Assembly (NCBI GenBank): GCA_016718825.1
Contig: JADKCL010000014.1
Location: 62,001 to 126,000 of the forward strand
Length of the DNA: 64,000 bases
Origin: Bacteroidota bacterium
Lineage (GTDB): Bacteria; Bacteroidota; Bacteroidia; J057; JADKCL01
Direction of reading: 5' to 3'
Part shown: positions 53,921 through 63,551 of the stretch, one piece after another
Layout of the letters: every line of letters begins with the position of its first letter
Position numbering within the stretch: position 1 is the first letter of the stretch
Program-made: the position numbers and the translations under genes
Notes under the pieces: model-generated
What the model saw: only the letters and a program-made list of their open reading frames with translations
Database searches by the model: none
Told to the model about the DNA's origin: nothing

Positions 53921-56008
53921 ATGTTATGGTTTGTCGCGCTGACCGTCCTCTTTGTTTGGGGATGCGGCAACGGCACCAACAACCAACAAAACACTGGCAA
54001 TGATTCCACCGCAGTGGACTCCAATGCCACCGTCGAAAACGACTCCAATTTTAAGTGGGTCGCCGATGAATTTGCAGACATCCGTGTTCTGCGTTACAAG
54101 GTTCCTGGCTTCTCCGAGTTGCCTTTGGAGCAGAAGAAGTTGCTCTATTACCTGTCGGAAGCGGCAACCTCTGGTCGCGATATCATCTATGATCAAAATT
54201 ACCGCAACAACCTCCTCGTGCGCCGCACGCTGGAAAACATCTACAAAACCTACAACGGCGACAAATCCGGCGAAAACTGGACGGCTTTCCATACCTATTT
54301 GAAGCAGATTTGGTATTCCAATGGCATTCACCATCACTATTCCTACGAAAAACACGAGCCCGGATTTGACTATGCCTACTTCGAAACGCTGGTCAAAGGA
54401 TCTGACCAAGGTAAATTCCCCTTGGAGCGTGGCCAAACCGTCGACATCTTGCTGGCCAAGTTGAAGCCGATCATTTTTGACCCCAAAGTGGACTTCAAAC
54501 GCGTAAACAAAGACGACGGGGTCGATCCTGTCGCCGGCAGCGCCAACAACAACTACGAAGGTGTGACAGCCAAGGAGGTGGATAAGTTCTACAAAGCCAT
54601 GGTCGTCCCTGGCGATACTACCCCGCCAAGCTACGGTCTCAACTCCAAGCTCGTCAAATCCGGCAATACGCTCGTCGAAAAGACCTGGAAAGTTGGCGGC
54701 ATGTACGGCCAAGCCATCGAGCAAATCGTCAATTGGCTCAAAAAAGGCACCGAGGTCATGACCAATGCCAAGCAGAAAAAAGCCACGGAATTGCTGATCC
54801 AATACTACGAAACTGGCGATTTGCGCAAGTTTGACGAATACAGCTTGGCCTGGATCGATGACAAAGACGGCGAAGTTGACTTTATCAATGGCTTTATTGA
54901 AGTCTATGGTGATGCCATCGGCCGCCGTGGTGCCTACGAATCCGTCGTGCAACTCACCGACCCTGTTGCTAGCAAGCGCATTTCGGCCATTGCCAAAGAA
55001 GCACAGTGGTTTGAAGACAACAGCCCGATCATGGATGCCCACAAGAAGAAGGAAGTGACAGGCATCTCCGCAAAGGTGATCAACGTGGTGATGGAAGCCG
55101 GCGACGCCTCGCCTTCCACCCCGATCGGCATCAACCTGCCCAACGCGGATTGGATCCGTAAAAGAGGTTCCAAGTCCGTGAACCTCGCCAACATTGTCGA
55201 AGCCTATGACCAAGCTGGCAAACGTACCGGAATTCTGGAAGAATTTGCCTGGGACGAAGCCGAGGTAGCCTTGAGCCGTAAATTCAGCGGATTGCCTTCG
55301 AACCTGCATACCGATATGCACGAAGTGATCGGGCATGCATCCGGCCAAGTCAATCCAGGCATCGGTGCGCCCCACGAGACTTTGGGCAAGTATGCATCGA
55401 CCCTCGAAGAAGGCCGTGCCGACCTCGTCGCACTCTACTACCTGCTTGATCCTAAACTCGTCGAAATGGGTGTCATGCCATCGGTCGAAGTTGGCAAGGC
55501 ACAGTACAGCGACTACATTCGCAATGGCATGATGTTGCAGCTTCGCCGCCTCAAAATCGGCAAAAACATCGAAGAAGACCACATGCGCAACCGTCAGTTG
55601 ATCTGCAAATGGGTCCTCGAAAAAGGCAAAAAGGACAATGTTGTCGAGCAACGCGTGCGTGAAGGCAAAACCTACTTCGTGGTCAACAACTACGAAAAAC
55701 TCCGCGATCTTTTTGGCCAATTGCTCCGCGAAATCCAGCGCATCAAGTCAGAAGGTGACATGAAGGCAGCAACTGCACTTGTCGAAGGCTACGGCGTGAA
55801 GGTCGATCAGAAATTGCACCAAGAAGTCCTTGACCGTGTCGCTACGTTGAAAATCCCACCTTACAGCGGATTTATCAATCCTGTTTTGAAGCCTGTCATG
55901 GATGGAAAAGGCAATATCATCGACGTCAAAATCGAGTATCCTGAAGACTTCACCGAGCAGCATCTCTACTACAGCGAGAAGTACTCCTTCCTCCCGACGA
56001 TCAATTGA
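53921..56008 (+). CDS. M49-like dipeptidyl-peptidase III lipoprotein
   Basis: A 695-residue zinc peptidase. HEVIGH (in TDMHEVIGHASGQ) matches the HExxGH motif of family M49, and EEGRAD (TLEEGRADLVALYYL) supplies the third ligand Glu. The N terminus has a lipobox-like FVWGC. The signal MLWFVALTVLFVWGC lacks positive charge, whereas an ATG at 53905 gives MKIKHYV in another frame, so the true start may lie there with a small frameshift. DPP III removes dipeptides from peptides, here probably in the periplasm or at the membrane. A strong terminator follows. Confidence 0.87.
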   Translation: MLWFVALTVLFVWGCGNGTNNQQNTGNDSTAVDSNATVENDSNFKWVADEFADIRVLRYKVPGFSELPLEQKKLLYYLSEAATSGRDIIYDQNYRNNLLVRRTLENIYKTYNGDKSGENWTAFHTYLKQIWYSNGIHHHYSYEKHEPGFDYAYFETLVKGSDQGKFPLERGQTVDILLAKLKPIIFDPKVDFKRVNKDDGVDPVAGSANNNYEGVTAKEVDKFYKAMVVPGDTTPPSYGLNSKLVKSGNTLVEKTWKVGGMYGQAIEQIVNWLKKGTEVMTNAKQKKATELLIQYYETGDLRKFDEYSLAWIDDKDGEVDFINGFIEVYGDAIGRRGAYESVVQLTDPVASKRISAIAKEAQWFEDNSPIMDAHKKKEVTGISAKVINVVMEAGDASPSTPIGINLPNADWIRKRGSKSVNLANIVEAYDQAGKRTGILEEFAWDEAEVALSRKFSGLPSNLHTDMHEVIGHASGQVNPGIGAPHETLGKYASTLEEGRADLVALYYLLDPKLVEMGVMPSVEVGKAQYSDYIRNGMMLQLRRLKIGKNIEEDHMRNRQLICKWVLEKGKKDNVVEQRVREGKTYFVVNNYEKLRDLFGQLLREIQRIKSEGDMKAATALVEGYGVKVDQKLHQEVLDRVATLKIPPYSGFINPVLKPVMDGKGNIIDVKIEYPEDFTEQHLYYSEKYSFLPTIN

Positions 56009-56025
56009 TCCATGGGATAAAGATA

Positions 56026-56063
56026 AAGCGCCCCGAAGCTAGCTTCGGGGCGCTTTGTTTTTA
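56026..56063 (+). terminator. Rho-independent terminator
   Basis: AAGCGCCCCGAAGCT and its reverse complement AGCTTCGGGGCGCTT form a perfect 15-bp palindromic arm pair at 56026-56055, followed by GTTTTTA. It lies 18 bases after the M49-like peptidase stop codon. Confidence 0.92.
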
Positions 56064-56134
56064 TTCAAGAACATCATTTTCCTACCGAATGCCTTTTTGC
56101 GTCTCGCACCAAAGGACTACGATCATTCCGATGA

Positions 56135-56653
56135 TTATTCCTCCCGTGCAGCTTTCAAGCCATCCAAAATATTGGCTTCCTCTGCGCGGCCTTTGAAGGC
56201 CCTTTTCAAGTCCCAATCTCCGCCGTAAAACAACAAGGTCGGCGTTTGCGCAGCGCCAAACGTTTCCAGAAAAACCTTCGGTTCGCAAAGTCCGACCAAG
56301 ACACCCGGGCGTTTCAACATATCCTTTTCAATGAGATAGGTCACCACGCGCGACCGGTCTGCCGAACTGATCATCACCAAGGTATTGTCTCCAAATTGAT
56401 CAAATTGGGCGACAATGGAGTTCATTGTTTCCTGGCAATGTTCGCAATCGGGATCAAAATAGAAAATCGCAACAGGCTTGTCTTCGGGAAGGTTGTCACG
56501 TTTCAGCAAGCCGCCGTCCCAACCATCAAACTCAAAATTTGGCAGGGACTGCCGTTTTCTTTGCTCCTCGGTGCCGCGACTGCAACCCGTGGCAACCAAG
56601 ACACAACTTGCAAGGAAAACAGCCAAGTAAGAAAACCGCCTGATGCTAGACAT
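56135..56653 (-). CDS. Thioredoxin-like lipoprotein
   Basis: A 172-residue protein starting at 56653 (MSSIRRFSYLAVFLASCVLV), with lipobox VATGC. The thioredoxin fold is shown by VAIFYFDPDCEHCQETMNSI with the redox-type CxxC as CEHC, and a later TPTLLFYGG that gives the cis-Pro. It is probably a membrane-anchored thiol-disulfide or peroxiredoxin-like protein of the AhpC/TSA-Redoxin group. It is divergent from the CYTH gene; their starts are 139 bases apart. Confidence 0.83.
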   Translation of the reverse strand: MSSIRRFSYLAVFLASCVLVATGCSRGTEEQRKRQSLPNFEFDGWDGGLLKRDNLPEDKPVAIFYFDPDCEHCQETMNSIVAQFDQFGDNTLVMISSADRSRVVTYLIEKDMLKRPGVLVGLCEPKVFLETFGAAQTPTLLFYGGDWDLKRAFKGRAEEANILDGLKAAREE

Positions 56654-56792
56654 TTCGACCATCAATCTTTTCATGGGCCAAAAGTATTGCAAAATCACGA
56701 TCAAATCCGCAAAAATGCGAAACAGCCTTGGGGTAAAGCCTTGCGTGAGTGAAAGCTTTTGCATCTTTGCAACAATATCAAATTGGCAAAAA

Positions 56793-57326
56793 ATGCAAGA
56801 AATAGAAGCTAAAGTCCTCGAAATCGATCCGGAAACCATCATTGCGAAGCTCCAAAACTTGGGGGCGGCATTCGACTTTGAAGACGAATTTTTTGCCATC
56901 TATTTTGACGATGCAACCGGAAGACTCGGTGGTCAACAGCAAGTTCTTCGCATTCGGAAGGAAGGGAAAGATGTACGGCTCACTTTCAAAGCTCCGCATG
57001 CAGACACGCAGGCGGGCATCCGGAGTCGCGAAGAGTTGGAACTACCGATCGGTGATTTTGAGATGATGCGCCTCATTTTGCAGCGACTGGGTTATGTCGA
57101 ATACCTGAAAATGCGCAAAATCAGGACGCAGTATTCGCTGGATGGGGTTCACATCGTGATCGATAACCATATCGACGATTTGGCCTTCATTCCGCCCTAC
57201 CTGGAAATCGAGGCCCCGAGCCATGAAGCCCTGTTTGAAATGGCGGATCGCCTTGGAATACCACGCGATCAGTTGATCGACTGGAACGCGGCAAAGGTGA
57301 TGGACTATTACCGCGAGCGGGGTTGA
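56793..57326 (+). CDS. CYTH-domain phosphatase (class IV cyclase / ThTPase-like)
   Basis: A 177-residue protein starting MQEIEAKVLEID at 56793; the ExExK motif EIEAK is the signature of the CYTH superfamily. Other conserved patches are VLRIRKEGKDVRLTFK, REELELPIGDFEM and LEIEAPSHEAL, arranged as the beta strands of the triphosphate tunnel. These enzymes cleave triphosphates such as thiamine triphosphate or act as adenylate cyclase. The exact substrate cannot be told. Confidence 0.88.
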   Translation: MQEIEAKVLEIDPETIIAKLQNLGAAFDFEDEFFAIYFDDATGRLGGQQQVLRIRKEGKDVRLTFKAPHADTQAGIRSREELELPIGDFEMMRLILQRLGYVEYLKMRKIRTQYSLDGVHIVIDNHIDDLAFIPPYLEIEAPSHEALFEMADRLGIPRDQLIDWNAAKVMDYYRERG

Positions 57327-57356
57327 CATGTAAACCACTAACGATTGGACGGAGGT

Positions 57357-58019
57357 TCACCCCCAATCTACGAGCTTAAATTCGGTCAAATTCTCCAGAA
57401 CCTGATCCGCAATGCCCCATCGGGGGTCATGGAGGCCACCGACGGAGGGGACCAACAAACATTTCATTCTGGCCGCCTTGGCGGCGAGCAGGCCGTTGAA
57501 GCTGTCCTCGACGGCTAGGCATTCGACCGTCGGAATCCCCAAATCGCCCGCTGTACGGATATAAACTGCAGGATGCGGCTTGCCATGGCTGTCGTCCGCA
57601 CCCGAACGCAAGATTTCAAACGCGTCTCGTATTCCGAAATGGGTGACCAAAGCCTCGATCATCCGCATGGGCGATGCAGATGCAAGTGCAATTCGCAAAC
57701 CTGACGCACGCACCTGGGCAAGCGCGTCCACCACGCCCGGGAGCAGGCTGCCGCGCTCCTGTACAAGCCCGATCACACGGTCCACAATCTCATCATGAAT
57801 CTGCTCCTGCGACTTGCCCGTCCATGGAAATTGAGTAAACCAATAGGCAATCACTTCGTCAATCCGCAATCCGATGGTGCTGTGCATCATTTCTGTGGTC
57901 AAGGTCACCCCAACCGTCGAAAAAACTTCAAATTCGGCGATTTGCCACAGTGGTTCACTGTCAAACAAAGTACCGTCCATGTCAAAAATGACGGCCTTGA
58001 CCGCGGGTCCTGCATTCAT
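57357..58019 (-). CDS. HAD-family phosphatase, HxpB/beta-phosphoglucomutase-like
   Basis: A 220-residue HAD hydrolase with all four motifs: FDMDGTLFDSEP (nucleophile Asp and +2 Asp), IALASASP (motif II), GKPHP (motif III Lys) and AVEDSFNGLLAA (motif IV). The helical cap after DSEPLWQ and length fit sugar-phosphate phosphatases such as HxpB. It is cytoplasmic. Its 3' end is 30 bases from the CYTH stop codon; the genes are convergent. Confidence 0.9.
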   Translation of the reverse strand: MNAGPAVKAVIFDMDGTLFDSEPLWQIAEFEVFSTVGVTLTTEMMHSTIGLRIDEVIAYWFTQFPWTGKSQEQIHDEIVDRVIGLVQERGSLLPGVVDALAQVRASGLRIALASASPMRMIEALVTHFGIRDAFEILRSGADDSHGKPHPAVYIRTAGDLGIPTVECLAVEDSFNGLLAAKAARMKCLLVPSVGGLHDPRWGIADQVLENLTEFKLVDWG

Positions 58020-58210
58020 GCCCCGAAATTAATGCTTTTTTGGGCAAGCGAATGCGATAATGGCTGCCTTTGCAGCGTGCCTATACACGTGAAACATCAC
58101 CTGAGCATGTACCCAATACCATCCGAGATTCAATTCCATTGGTGGATATCTCTCATAGTTTCTAAAACCAAATACCTATCATTGCGGTTCTTGACACTTT
58201 GGATCAGCGT

Positions 58211-58906
58211 ATGAAAATGAGATTCTGGATAGGTACCTTGGCCTGCATGGCGACGTTTGTAATGCAATGTGTTCAGGCACAAACACCTGACAACCGCATT
58301 CGCGTAGGACTTTCCATCGGACCGGAGGCCACCACCTTTATCAACAATCCATTTAACAACCTCATTTCTGAGATTCGCATTCCTGGCATCACCGGGGAAA
58401 TGAATGCCCGCATTCGCTTTGGAAAACACTTTAGCCTGCAATTATCGCCGGGTTATACCTATCGGCCCTATCGTTCCCACCGCACATTTGTCGGCGACAG
58501 TCTGGACGCCGAAGGTAACCCCGCCCCTTTCCGCGGGAAGACGGTGGATCGTAAATTGCGCGGAGACCTCCATGAAGGCCGGATTGGGATGCGGTTTTTC
58601 TACCATTTCACCGATACACGGCAAGGCTGGCACATCGGCTTCGGTCCTGAATTGCAGTTGATTCGCCTCCGGGATTTCGCCATCAACCTGACCTCCGACA
58701 GCATGACCGTGATCGATGCCTCAACGGAATTGCTCGAATTGCCGTTGCTGGTCGGAGTCGAAGTTACCGGTGGATATTCCATGGTCCTTGATGGGCGACG
58801 GGTACTTTTTTTTGATCCCTACTTCAAATACAGTCCGATTTTTACCGAAGAAGCCAAAATTCTCTCTTGGGGAAGTGCCGGGCTGCGAATCGGAATCTGG
58901 CTTTAG
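58211..58906 (+). CDS. Outer-membrane beta-barrel protein
   Basis: A 231-residue protein beginning MKMRFWIGTLACMATFVMQC, with a cleavage-like site VQAQ. The mature part has alternating hydrophobic beta strands typical of small outer-membrane porin-like barrels (FGKHFSLQLSPGYTYRPY, GWHIGFGPELQLIR, LRIGIWL at the end with an aromatic/hydrophobic terminal residue). Length fits an 8- or 10-strand barrel. Function unknown; it precedes the propeller-amidohydrolase. Confidence 0.75.
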   Translation: MKMRFWIGTLACMATFVMQCVQAQTPDNRIRVGLSIGPEATTFINNPFNNLISEIRIPGITGEMNARIRFGKHFSLQLSPGYTYRPYRSHRTFVGDSLDAEGNPAPFRGKTVDRKLRGDLHEGRIGMRFFYHFTDTRQGWHIGFGPELQLIRLRDFAINLTSDSMTVIDASTELLELPLLVGVEVTGGYSMVLDGRRVLFFDPYFKYSPIFTEEAKILSWGSAGLRIGIWL

Positions 58907-59008
58907 CCCAAGCGAAGATTGGGTCTCCAAAATTGCGAATTCGAGCGCAAAGCCTGCGACACAGACAATTTTGCTTAAATTCAGCCATTGAATTGAAACG
59001 AGATTCGC

Positions 59009-62000
59009 ATGAGCAAGAAATTTTGCGTCTTGGCCCTCGGGCTTTTTGTTTGCAGTGGTTTGTCATTCGCCCAAAAGAAAGACGAATGGAAGGTCGATGA
59101 TCCGCATGGACCCAGCAAAACCATTGAATTTGAGACGGATGAAGGCACGTGGATGAATATCGACGTCAGTCCCGACGGTCGCGAAATCGCCTTTGACTTG
59201 CTTGGCGACATCTACACCATGCCGATTTCAGGCGGCAAAGCCTTGCGAATCGCCGAGGGCATGCCTTGGGAAGTGCAGCCGCGTTTCAGCCCTGACGGGC
59301 AGACCATCCTCTTCACGAGCGACCGCAGCGGCGGCGACAATATCTGGCAGATGAAGCGTGATGGCAGCGACAAAAAGCAGCTGACGAAGGAAGATTTCCG
59401 CCTGCTCAATAACGGCTTCTGGCATCCCGGTGGCGAATATTTCGTTGCACGCAAGCACTTTACGGGCACCCGCTCCCTCGGCGCCGGCGAAATGTGGCTC
59501 TACCACAAAACCGGCGGAGCCGGCATGCAGCTCACCAAACGCAAAAACGATCAACAAGACGCTGGCGAACCCGTGTTCTCGCCTGACGGAAAATATGTCT
59601 ATTTCAGCGAAGACATGGATGGCGCGGGGTATTTCACCTACAACAAAAATCCGCATGACCAGATTTACGTGATTCGCCGCTACGACACGCAAAAGGGTGA
59701 AATTGAAGAGGTTGTCTCCGGACCCGGCGGGGCTGTGCGTCCACAGGTGTCGCCCGACGGGAAATTGCTGGCATTCATTCGCAGGGTGCGCACCAAAAGC
59801 GTTTTGTATGTGCACGACTTGAAAACGGGAGAAGAATGGCCTGTTTTTGACCGCTTGAACAAGGATCAACAGGAAACTTGGGCGACCTTCGGGGTGTATC
59901 CCAATTACCAGTTTCTGCCTACTTCGAAGGAGGTGGTGATTTGGGCCGAAGGACATCTTTGGCGCGTGAATGTCGAGACGACCGAAGCCAAGCAGATTCC
60001 TTTCACCGCGAATGTCAAGCAGGTGGTGAGCGAGGCGCTGCATTTCCCGCAGGAGGTCAGCCCCAAGAATTTCGAAGCCAAGATGATTCGTCAAGCCGTC
60101 ACAAGCCCCGATGGAAAGCAGCTCGTCTTCCATGCAGCCGGCGACCTCTATGTCAAGGACTTGCCCAAGGGCAATCCACGCAAGCTCGGCAAAGGCATTG
60201 ACCATGAATATTATCCTTGCTTCTCCCCTGACGGCAAAAGCATCCTTTTGGTCTCTTGGAACGATGCCAACATGGCCACCGTCAAAGTCCGCGACCTCGC
60301 CACAGGTACCGACCGCAACATCACTACTGAAAAAGGATTCTACCACAATCCGCGGTGGAGCCATGATGGCAAGATGATCGTCTTTGAAAAAGGCAGCGGC
60401 ACCGGGGAATTGGGCTTTGCATTCGGCAACGAAACGGGGCTCTACCTTTGCAATGCAGACGGCAGCAACCTGCATTTCCTTTGCAAAGACGGCTCCGAAC
60501 CCTATTTCGATGAGACCGACAAAAGGATTTATTATTCTTCCGGCGGCGGGATGAGCAAGTCGTTCAAGAGTATTGGCATTGACGGCAAGGATGTTACCAC
60601 GCACTTCACGGCCAAATACGCCAAGGATTTTGTTCCTAGCCCCGACGGAAAGTGGATCGCCTTCACGGAATTGTACAATGCTTATGTGGCTGCATTTCCG
60701 AAAACCGGGCAAGCCCTCGATTTGAGTGGCGGCGGTGGTGGCTACCCTGTGTTCAAGGTCACCCGCGACGCGGGCACGAGCCTGCATTGGAGCCACGACA
60801 GCAAAAACCTGCATTGGTTGCTCGGCCCCGAATACTTCAGCCGCAGCCTCGAAAAATGCTTCACCTTCCTGCCGAGCAGCCCCGACAGTCTTCCTCCGGT
60901 GGATTCGACAGGCATCAACATCGGCTTGAAACTCGATACCTACGTGCCGACGGGCGTGGTTGCTGTGACGGGTGCCCGTATCATCAGCATGAAGGGTGAC
61001 GAAGTGATCGAGCGCGGCGACATTGTCGTCGAAGGCAACCGCATCGTGGCCATCGGCAAATCGGGCGAAGTCAAGATTCCGAAGGATGCGAAAATCATTT
61101 CGGCAGAAGGCAAGACCATTATGCCGGGCATCGTGGACGTGCACGCGCACATGGGCAACAGTTACAATGGTATCTCGCCACAACAGCAATGGTCTTACTA
61201 TGCAGGCCTTGCTTATGGAACGACGACGACGCACGACCCGAGCAGCAACACGGAAATGGTCTTTTCCCAAAGCGAAATGGTCAAATCCGGCAGGATGATC
61301 GGGCCGCGCATCTACTCGACGGGCACCATTCTCTACGGCGCGGACGGCGATTTCAAGGCCGTCGTGAACAGTCTTGACGATGCCCGCTCGCACCTGCGCC
61401 GCATGAAAGCCGTGGGCGCATTCTCCGTCAAAAGCTACAATCAACCGCGCCGCAACCAACGCCAACAGGTGATCCAAGCTGCCCGCGAATTGAAAATGGA
61501 GGTCGTGCCGGAAGGTGGATCCTTCTTCTACCACAACCTTACACAAGTGCTCGACGGCCACACCGGCATCGAACACAGCATCCCCGTTTCGCCGGTATAT
61601 AAGGATGTGCTGCAACTCTGGGGAGGCACGCAGACGGCCTATACCCCTACCCTGATCGTGGGCTACGGCGGTATTTGGGGCGAAAACTATTGGTATCAGA
61701 AGACGGAGGTCTGGAAGAATGAGCGCCTGCTGAAATACTATCCGCGCGGCATTTTGGATTCACGTTCGATGCGGCGCACAATGGCGCCCGACGATGATTT
61801 CGGGCATATCGGCAATGCGAAGGCGGCTTATGCCTTGATGAAAGCCGGCACCAAGGTGCAGCTCGGCGCGCATGGGCAGCTGCATGGACTTGGCGCGCAT
61901 TGGGAGATGTGGATGTTTGTCCAAGGCGGATTTTCGCCGTTGGAGGCGATTCGTGCATCGACCTTGTGGGGCGCGGATTACATCGGCATGACCAAGGACA

Positions 62001-62272
62001 TCGGCTCCTTGGAGGTTGGCAAATTGGCGGACTTCATCATGATGGACAAAAATCCGCTGGAAGACATCCGCAATTCGGAGGCGATCGCAATGGTGGTCGC
62101 CAATGGGCGCGTCTTTGATGCCAATACGATGGACGAAGTCGGCAATCAGCAGCGCAAGCGCGAGCAATTTTTCTGGGAGCGTGCGAAGGGCAGCGATGCA
62201 TTCCCCTGGCACGAGGAAACGCAGAGCTTTATGGGCGGTCAATGCGGCTGTTTCCACCATGCCCACAACTAG
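59009..62272 (+). CDS. Secreted TolB-type propeller fused to amidohydrolase
   Basis: A 1,087-residue protein with a signal peptide (MSKKFCVLALGLFVCSGLSFAQ). Residues 40-620 are WD40/PD40-like propeller repeats: ISPDGREIAFD-type, RFSPDGQTILFTSDRSGG, VFSPDGKYVYFSED, FSPDGKSILLVSWND. Residues about 645-1060 are an amidohydrolase: PGIVDVHAHMG carries the metal-binding HxH, with later SLEVGKLADFIMMD. The fold is known in Bacteroidota as an exported enzyme acting on peptides or small ring compounds, but substrate is unknown. It ends in a Cys/His-rich tail (GGQCGCFHHAHN). Confidence 0.9.
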   Translation: MSKKFCVLALGLFVCSGLSFAQKKDEWKVDDPHGPSKTIEFETDEGTWMNIDVSPDGREIAFDLLGDIYTMPISGGKALRIAEGMPWEVQPRFSPDGQTILFTSDRSGGDNIWQMKRDGSDKKQLTKEDFRLLNNGFWHPGGEYFVARKHFTGTRSLGAGEMWLYHKTGGAGMQLTKRKNDQQDAGEPVFSPDGKYVYFSEDMDGAGYFTYNKNPHDQIYVIRRYDTQKGEIEEVVSGPGGAVRPQVSPDGKLLAFIRRVRTKSVLYVHDLKTGEEWPVFDRLNKDQQETWATFGVYPNYQFLPTSKEVVIWAEGHLWRVNVETTEAKQIPFTANVKQVVSEALHFPQEVSPKNFEAKMIRQAVTSPDGKQLVFHAAGDLYVKDLPKGNPRKLGKGIDHEYYPCFSPDGKSILLVSWNDANMATVKVRDLATGTDRNITTEKGFYHNPRWSHDGKMIVFEKGSGTGELGFAFGNETGLYLCNADGSNLHFLCKDGSEPYFDETDKRIYYSSGGGMSKSFKSIGIDGKDVTTHFTAKYAKDFVPSPDGKWIAFTELYNAYVAAFPKTGQALDLSGGGGGYPVFKVTRDAGTSLHWSHDSKNLHWLLGPEYFSRSLEKCFTFLPSSPDSLPPVDSTGINIGLKLDTYVPTGVVAVTGARIISMKGDEVIERGDIVVEGNRIVAIGKSGEVKIPKDAKIISAEGKTIMPGIVDVHAHMGNSYNGISPQQQWSYYAGLAYGTTTTHDPSSNTEMVFSQSEMVKSGRMIGPRIYSTGTILYGADGDFKAVVNSLDDARSHLRRMKAVGAFSVKSYNQPRRNQRQQVIQAARELKMEVVPEGGSFFYHNLTQVLDGHTGIEHSIPVSPVYKDVLQLWGGTQTAYTPTLIVGYGGIWGENYWYQKTEVWKNERLLKYYPRGILDSRSMRRTMAPDDDFGHIGNAKAAYALMKAGTKVQLGAHGQLHGLGAHWEMWMFVQGGFSPLEAIRASTLWGADYIGMTKDIGSLEVGKLADFIMMDKNPLEDIRNSEAIAMVVANGRVFDANTMDEVGNQQRKREQFFWERAKGSDAFPWHEETQSFMGGQCGCFHHAHN

Positions 62273-62621
62273 GCCGGCAGATGCGCCGCCACCTGTTTGC
62301 AGAGCCTACGATCACAAGGGCCGCGAACAGCCCCCTTGCAAGCATTTGAAGCATTTCCTGGTGCAAGGCGATGCCGCATGCACGAGCGACTACCATTACT
62401 GCTTTGACTGTCAAAGGGTTTGGGCTTTCACAGATTGTACGCTTGACCCGGGGCCAAGTTGGGACGCCATCGCTTTCGAGGTTCTGAAAAACCGATCCTT
62501 CTGGAATCATGGGCTCACCGAAAACTACTTCCCGGCAGCGGCTTTTACAGAATTGCCTGCAAGCTTCGAACGCTGGGTCATCCGCCTGAAGGAACCGGAA
62601 TACGCTGTAGGACCAGTATAA
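62259..62621 (+). CDS. Small Cys/Trp-rich protein, zinc-binding-like
   Basis: A 120-residue protein whose ATG lies 14 bases before the end of the amidohydrolase gene, so translation may be coupled. Cysteines at CRAYDHKGREQPPCKHLKHF and YHYCFDCQRVWAF suggest a CxxC-type metal site. The second half has LKNRSFWNHGLTENYFPAAAF and FERWVIRLKEPEY. A related protein follows at 62631. Function unknown. Confidence 0.6.
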   Translation: MPTTRPADAPPPVCRAYDHKGREQPPCKHLKHFLVQGDAACTSDYHYCFDCQRVWAFTDCTLDPGPSWDAIAFEVLKNRSFWNHGLTENYFPAAAFTELPASFERWVIRLKEPEYAVGPV

Positions 62622-62630
62622 CCATCTGCC

Positions 62631-62987
62631 ATGCAAGAATCACCACGACCTGGAAAAACCACGGACTGTGCGACGGATCCCACCGACCAATTTATGGAGC
62701 CCAGGTGCAAACGTCTCCTGCTTTTCCTCGAAGGCACCGACACCTACATGGACTACCGCTATTACTTCTGCAAAGATTGCCGGCGCATCTGGGAAAGTTC
62801 GATGTTTTACCAGGATTGGGAACCGCATTGGACGATTCTCCCTTGGGCCGAATTTGAAGGGAAGACCGAGAAATGGATTGATATTTCCGGGAAGGATTTT
62901 AAGCCCAAGCTTGCCTTTGAAAATGGTGTGGACAGTTTCGAGCAATGGATTTTGGGGCCGGACCCGGGCATGAGTCTAAGGTATTAG
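62631..62987 (+). CDS. Small Cys/Trp-rich protein, paralogue of 62259
   Basis: A 118-residue protein with the same plan as its neighbour: C-rich start (DCATDPTDQFMEPRCKR), YRYYFCKDCRRIWESS (compare YHYCFDCQRVWAF), then WTILPWAEFEGKTEKWIDI and FEQWILGPDPG. The two genes are 9 bases apart and clearly arose by tandem duplication with strong divergence. They may be redox or metal-binding helpers of the amidohydrolase; inference. Confidence 0.65.
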   Translation: MQESPRPGKTTDCATDPTDQFMEPRCKRLLLFLEGTDTYMDYRYYFCKDCRRIWESSMFYQDWEPHWTILPWAEFEGKTEKWIDISGKDFKPKLAFENGVDSFEQWILGPDPGMSLRY

Positions 62988-63087
62988 ACTGCCTCTCAAG
63001 CGGCGTGGAAGTTTCTCTAGCAGAAAATGTTTTCGCTTTGCTGATGTGGAACAACTCGAAGGAGCAAAAGTCCTTGGGCTTGAGTGC

Positions 63088-63551
63088 TCAGGCTGGAAAA
63101 TAGAACTCCTTGAACTTCTTCATATTGGAAGGTCGTCCCAAAGACAGCACTTTAATAGCCCCTCCTGCATTGTGAATGATCCGTGCTTGGGACAAAATCC
63201 ACATCAAATGCACCTTGAAACTTTTGAGTTGCGAAATCTCGATCACGCGATCATGGTTGTCTGCCCCCAAAAATTCTTTGAAGTCGCTTTCCAATTGTTC
63301 GACCGTCAATTGGGGATTCTTGAGCATGTTCTCGAGTCCTTGCTCCACCGAAACGCCCTGACCAAAACTGAAGGTTTTGATTTTGAGGAAGCGACCAAAA
63401 TGGAGTCATTTCCTTCTTGGGCACGATGAAAATATACCGTTTGGTTCCCGACACTCACTTCGGCATTGGTCATGCCGGTGACTTTCCCGCCGGTGTAATT
63501 GCTTTGGGATAGGAAGAAATAGTTGGTATCGCGTTGGAGTGGGGTCGACAT
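63088..63551 (-). CDS. Unknown protein with one frameshift
   Basis: The first frame (MSTPLQRDTNYFFLSQSNYTGG) runs to VASSKSKPS and then goes out of phase near 63370; adding an A to an AAAA run gives TFSFGQGVSVEQGLENMLKN, which continues FLGADNHDRVIEISQLKSFK and ends at 63088. The joined protein has about 154 residues, with a beta-rich start and helical end. I do not recognise the family. The lesion has the same character as the other homopolymer frameshifts. Confidence 0.6.
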
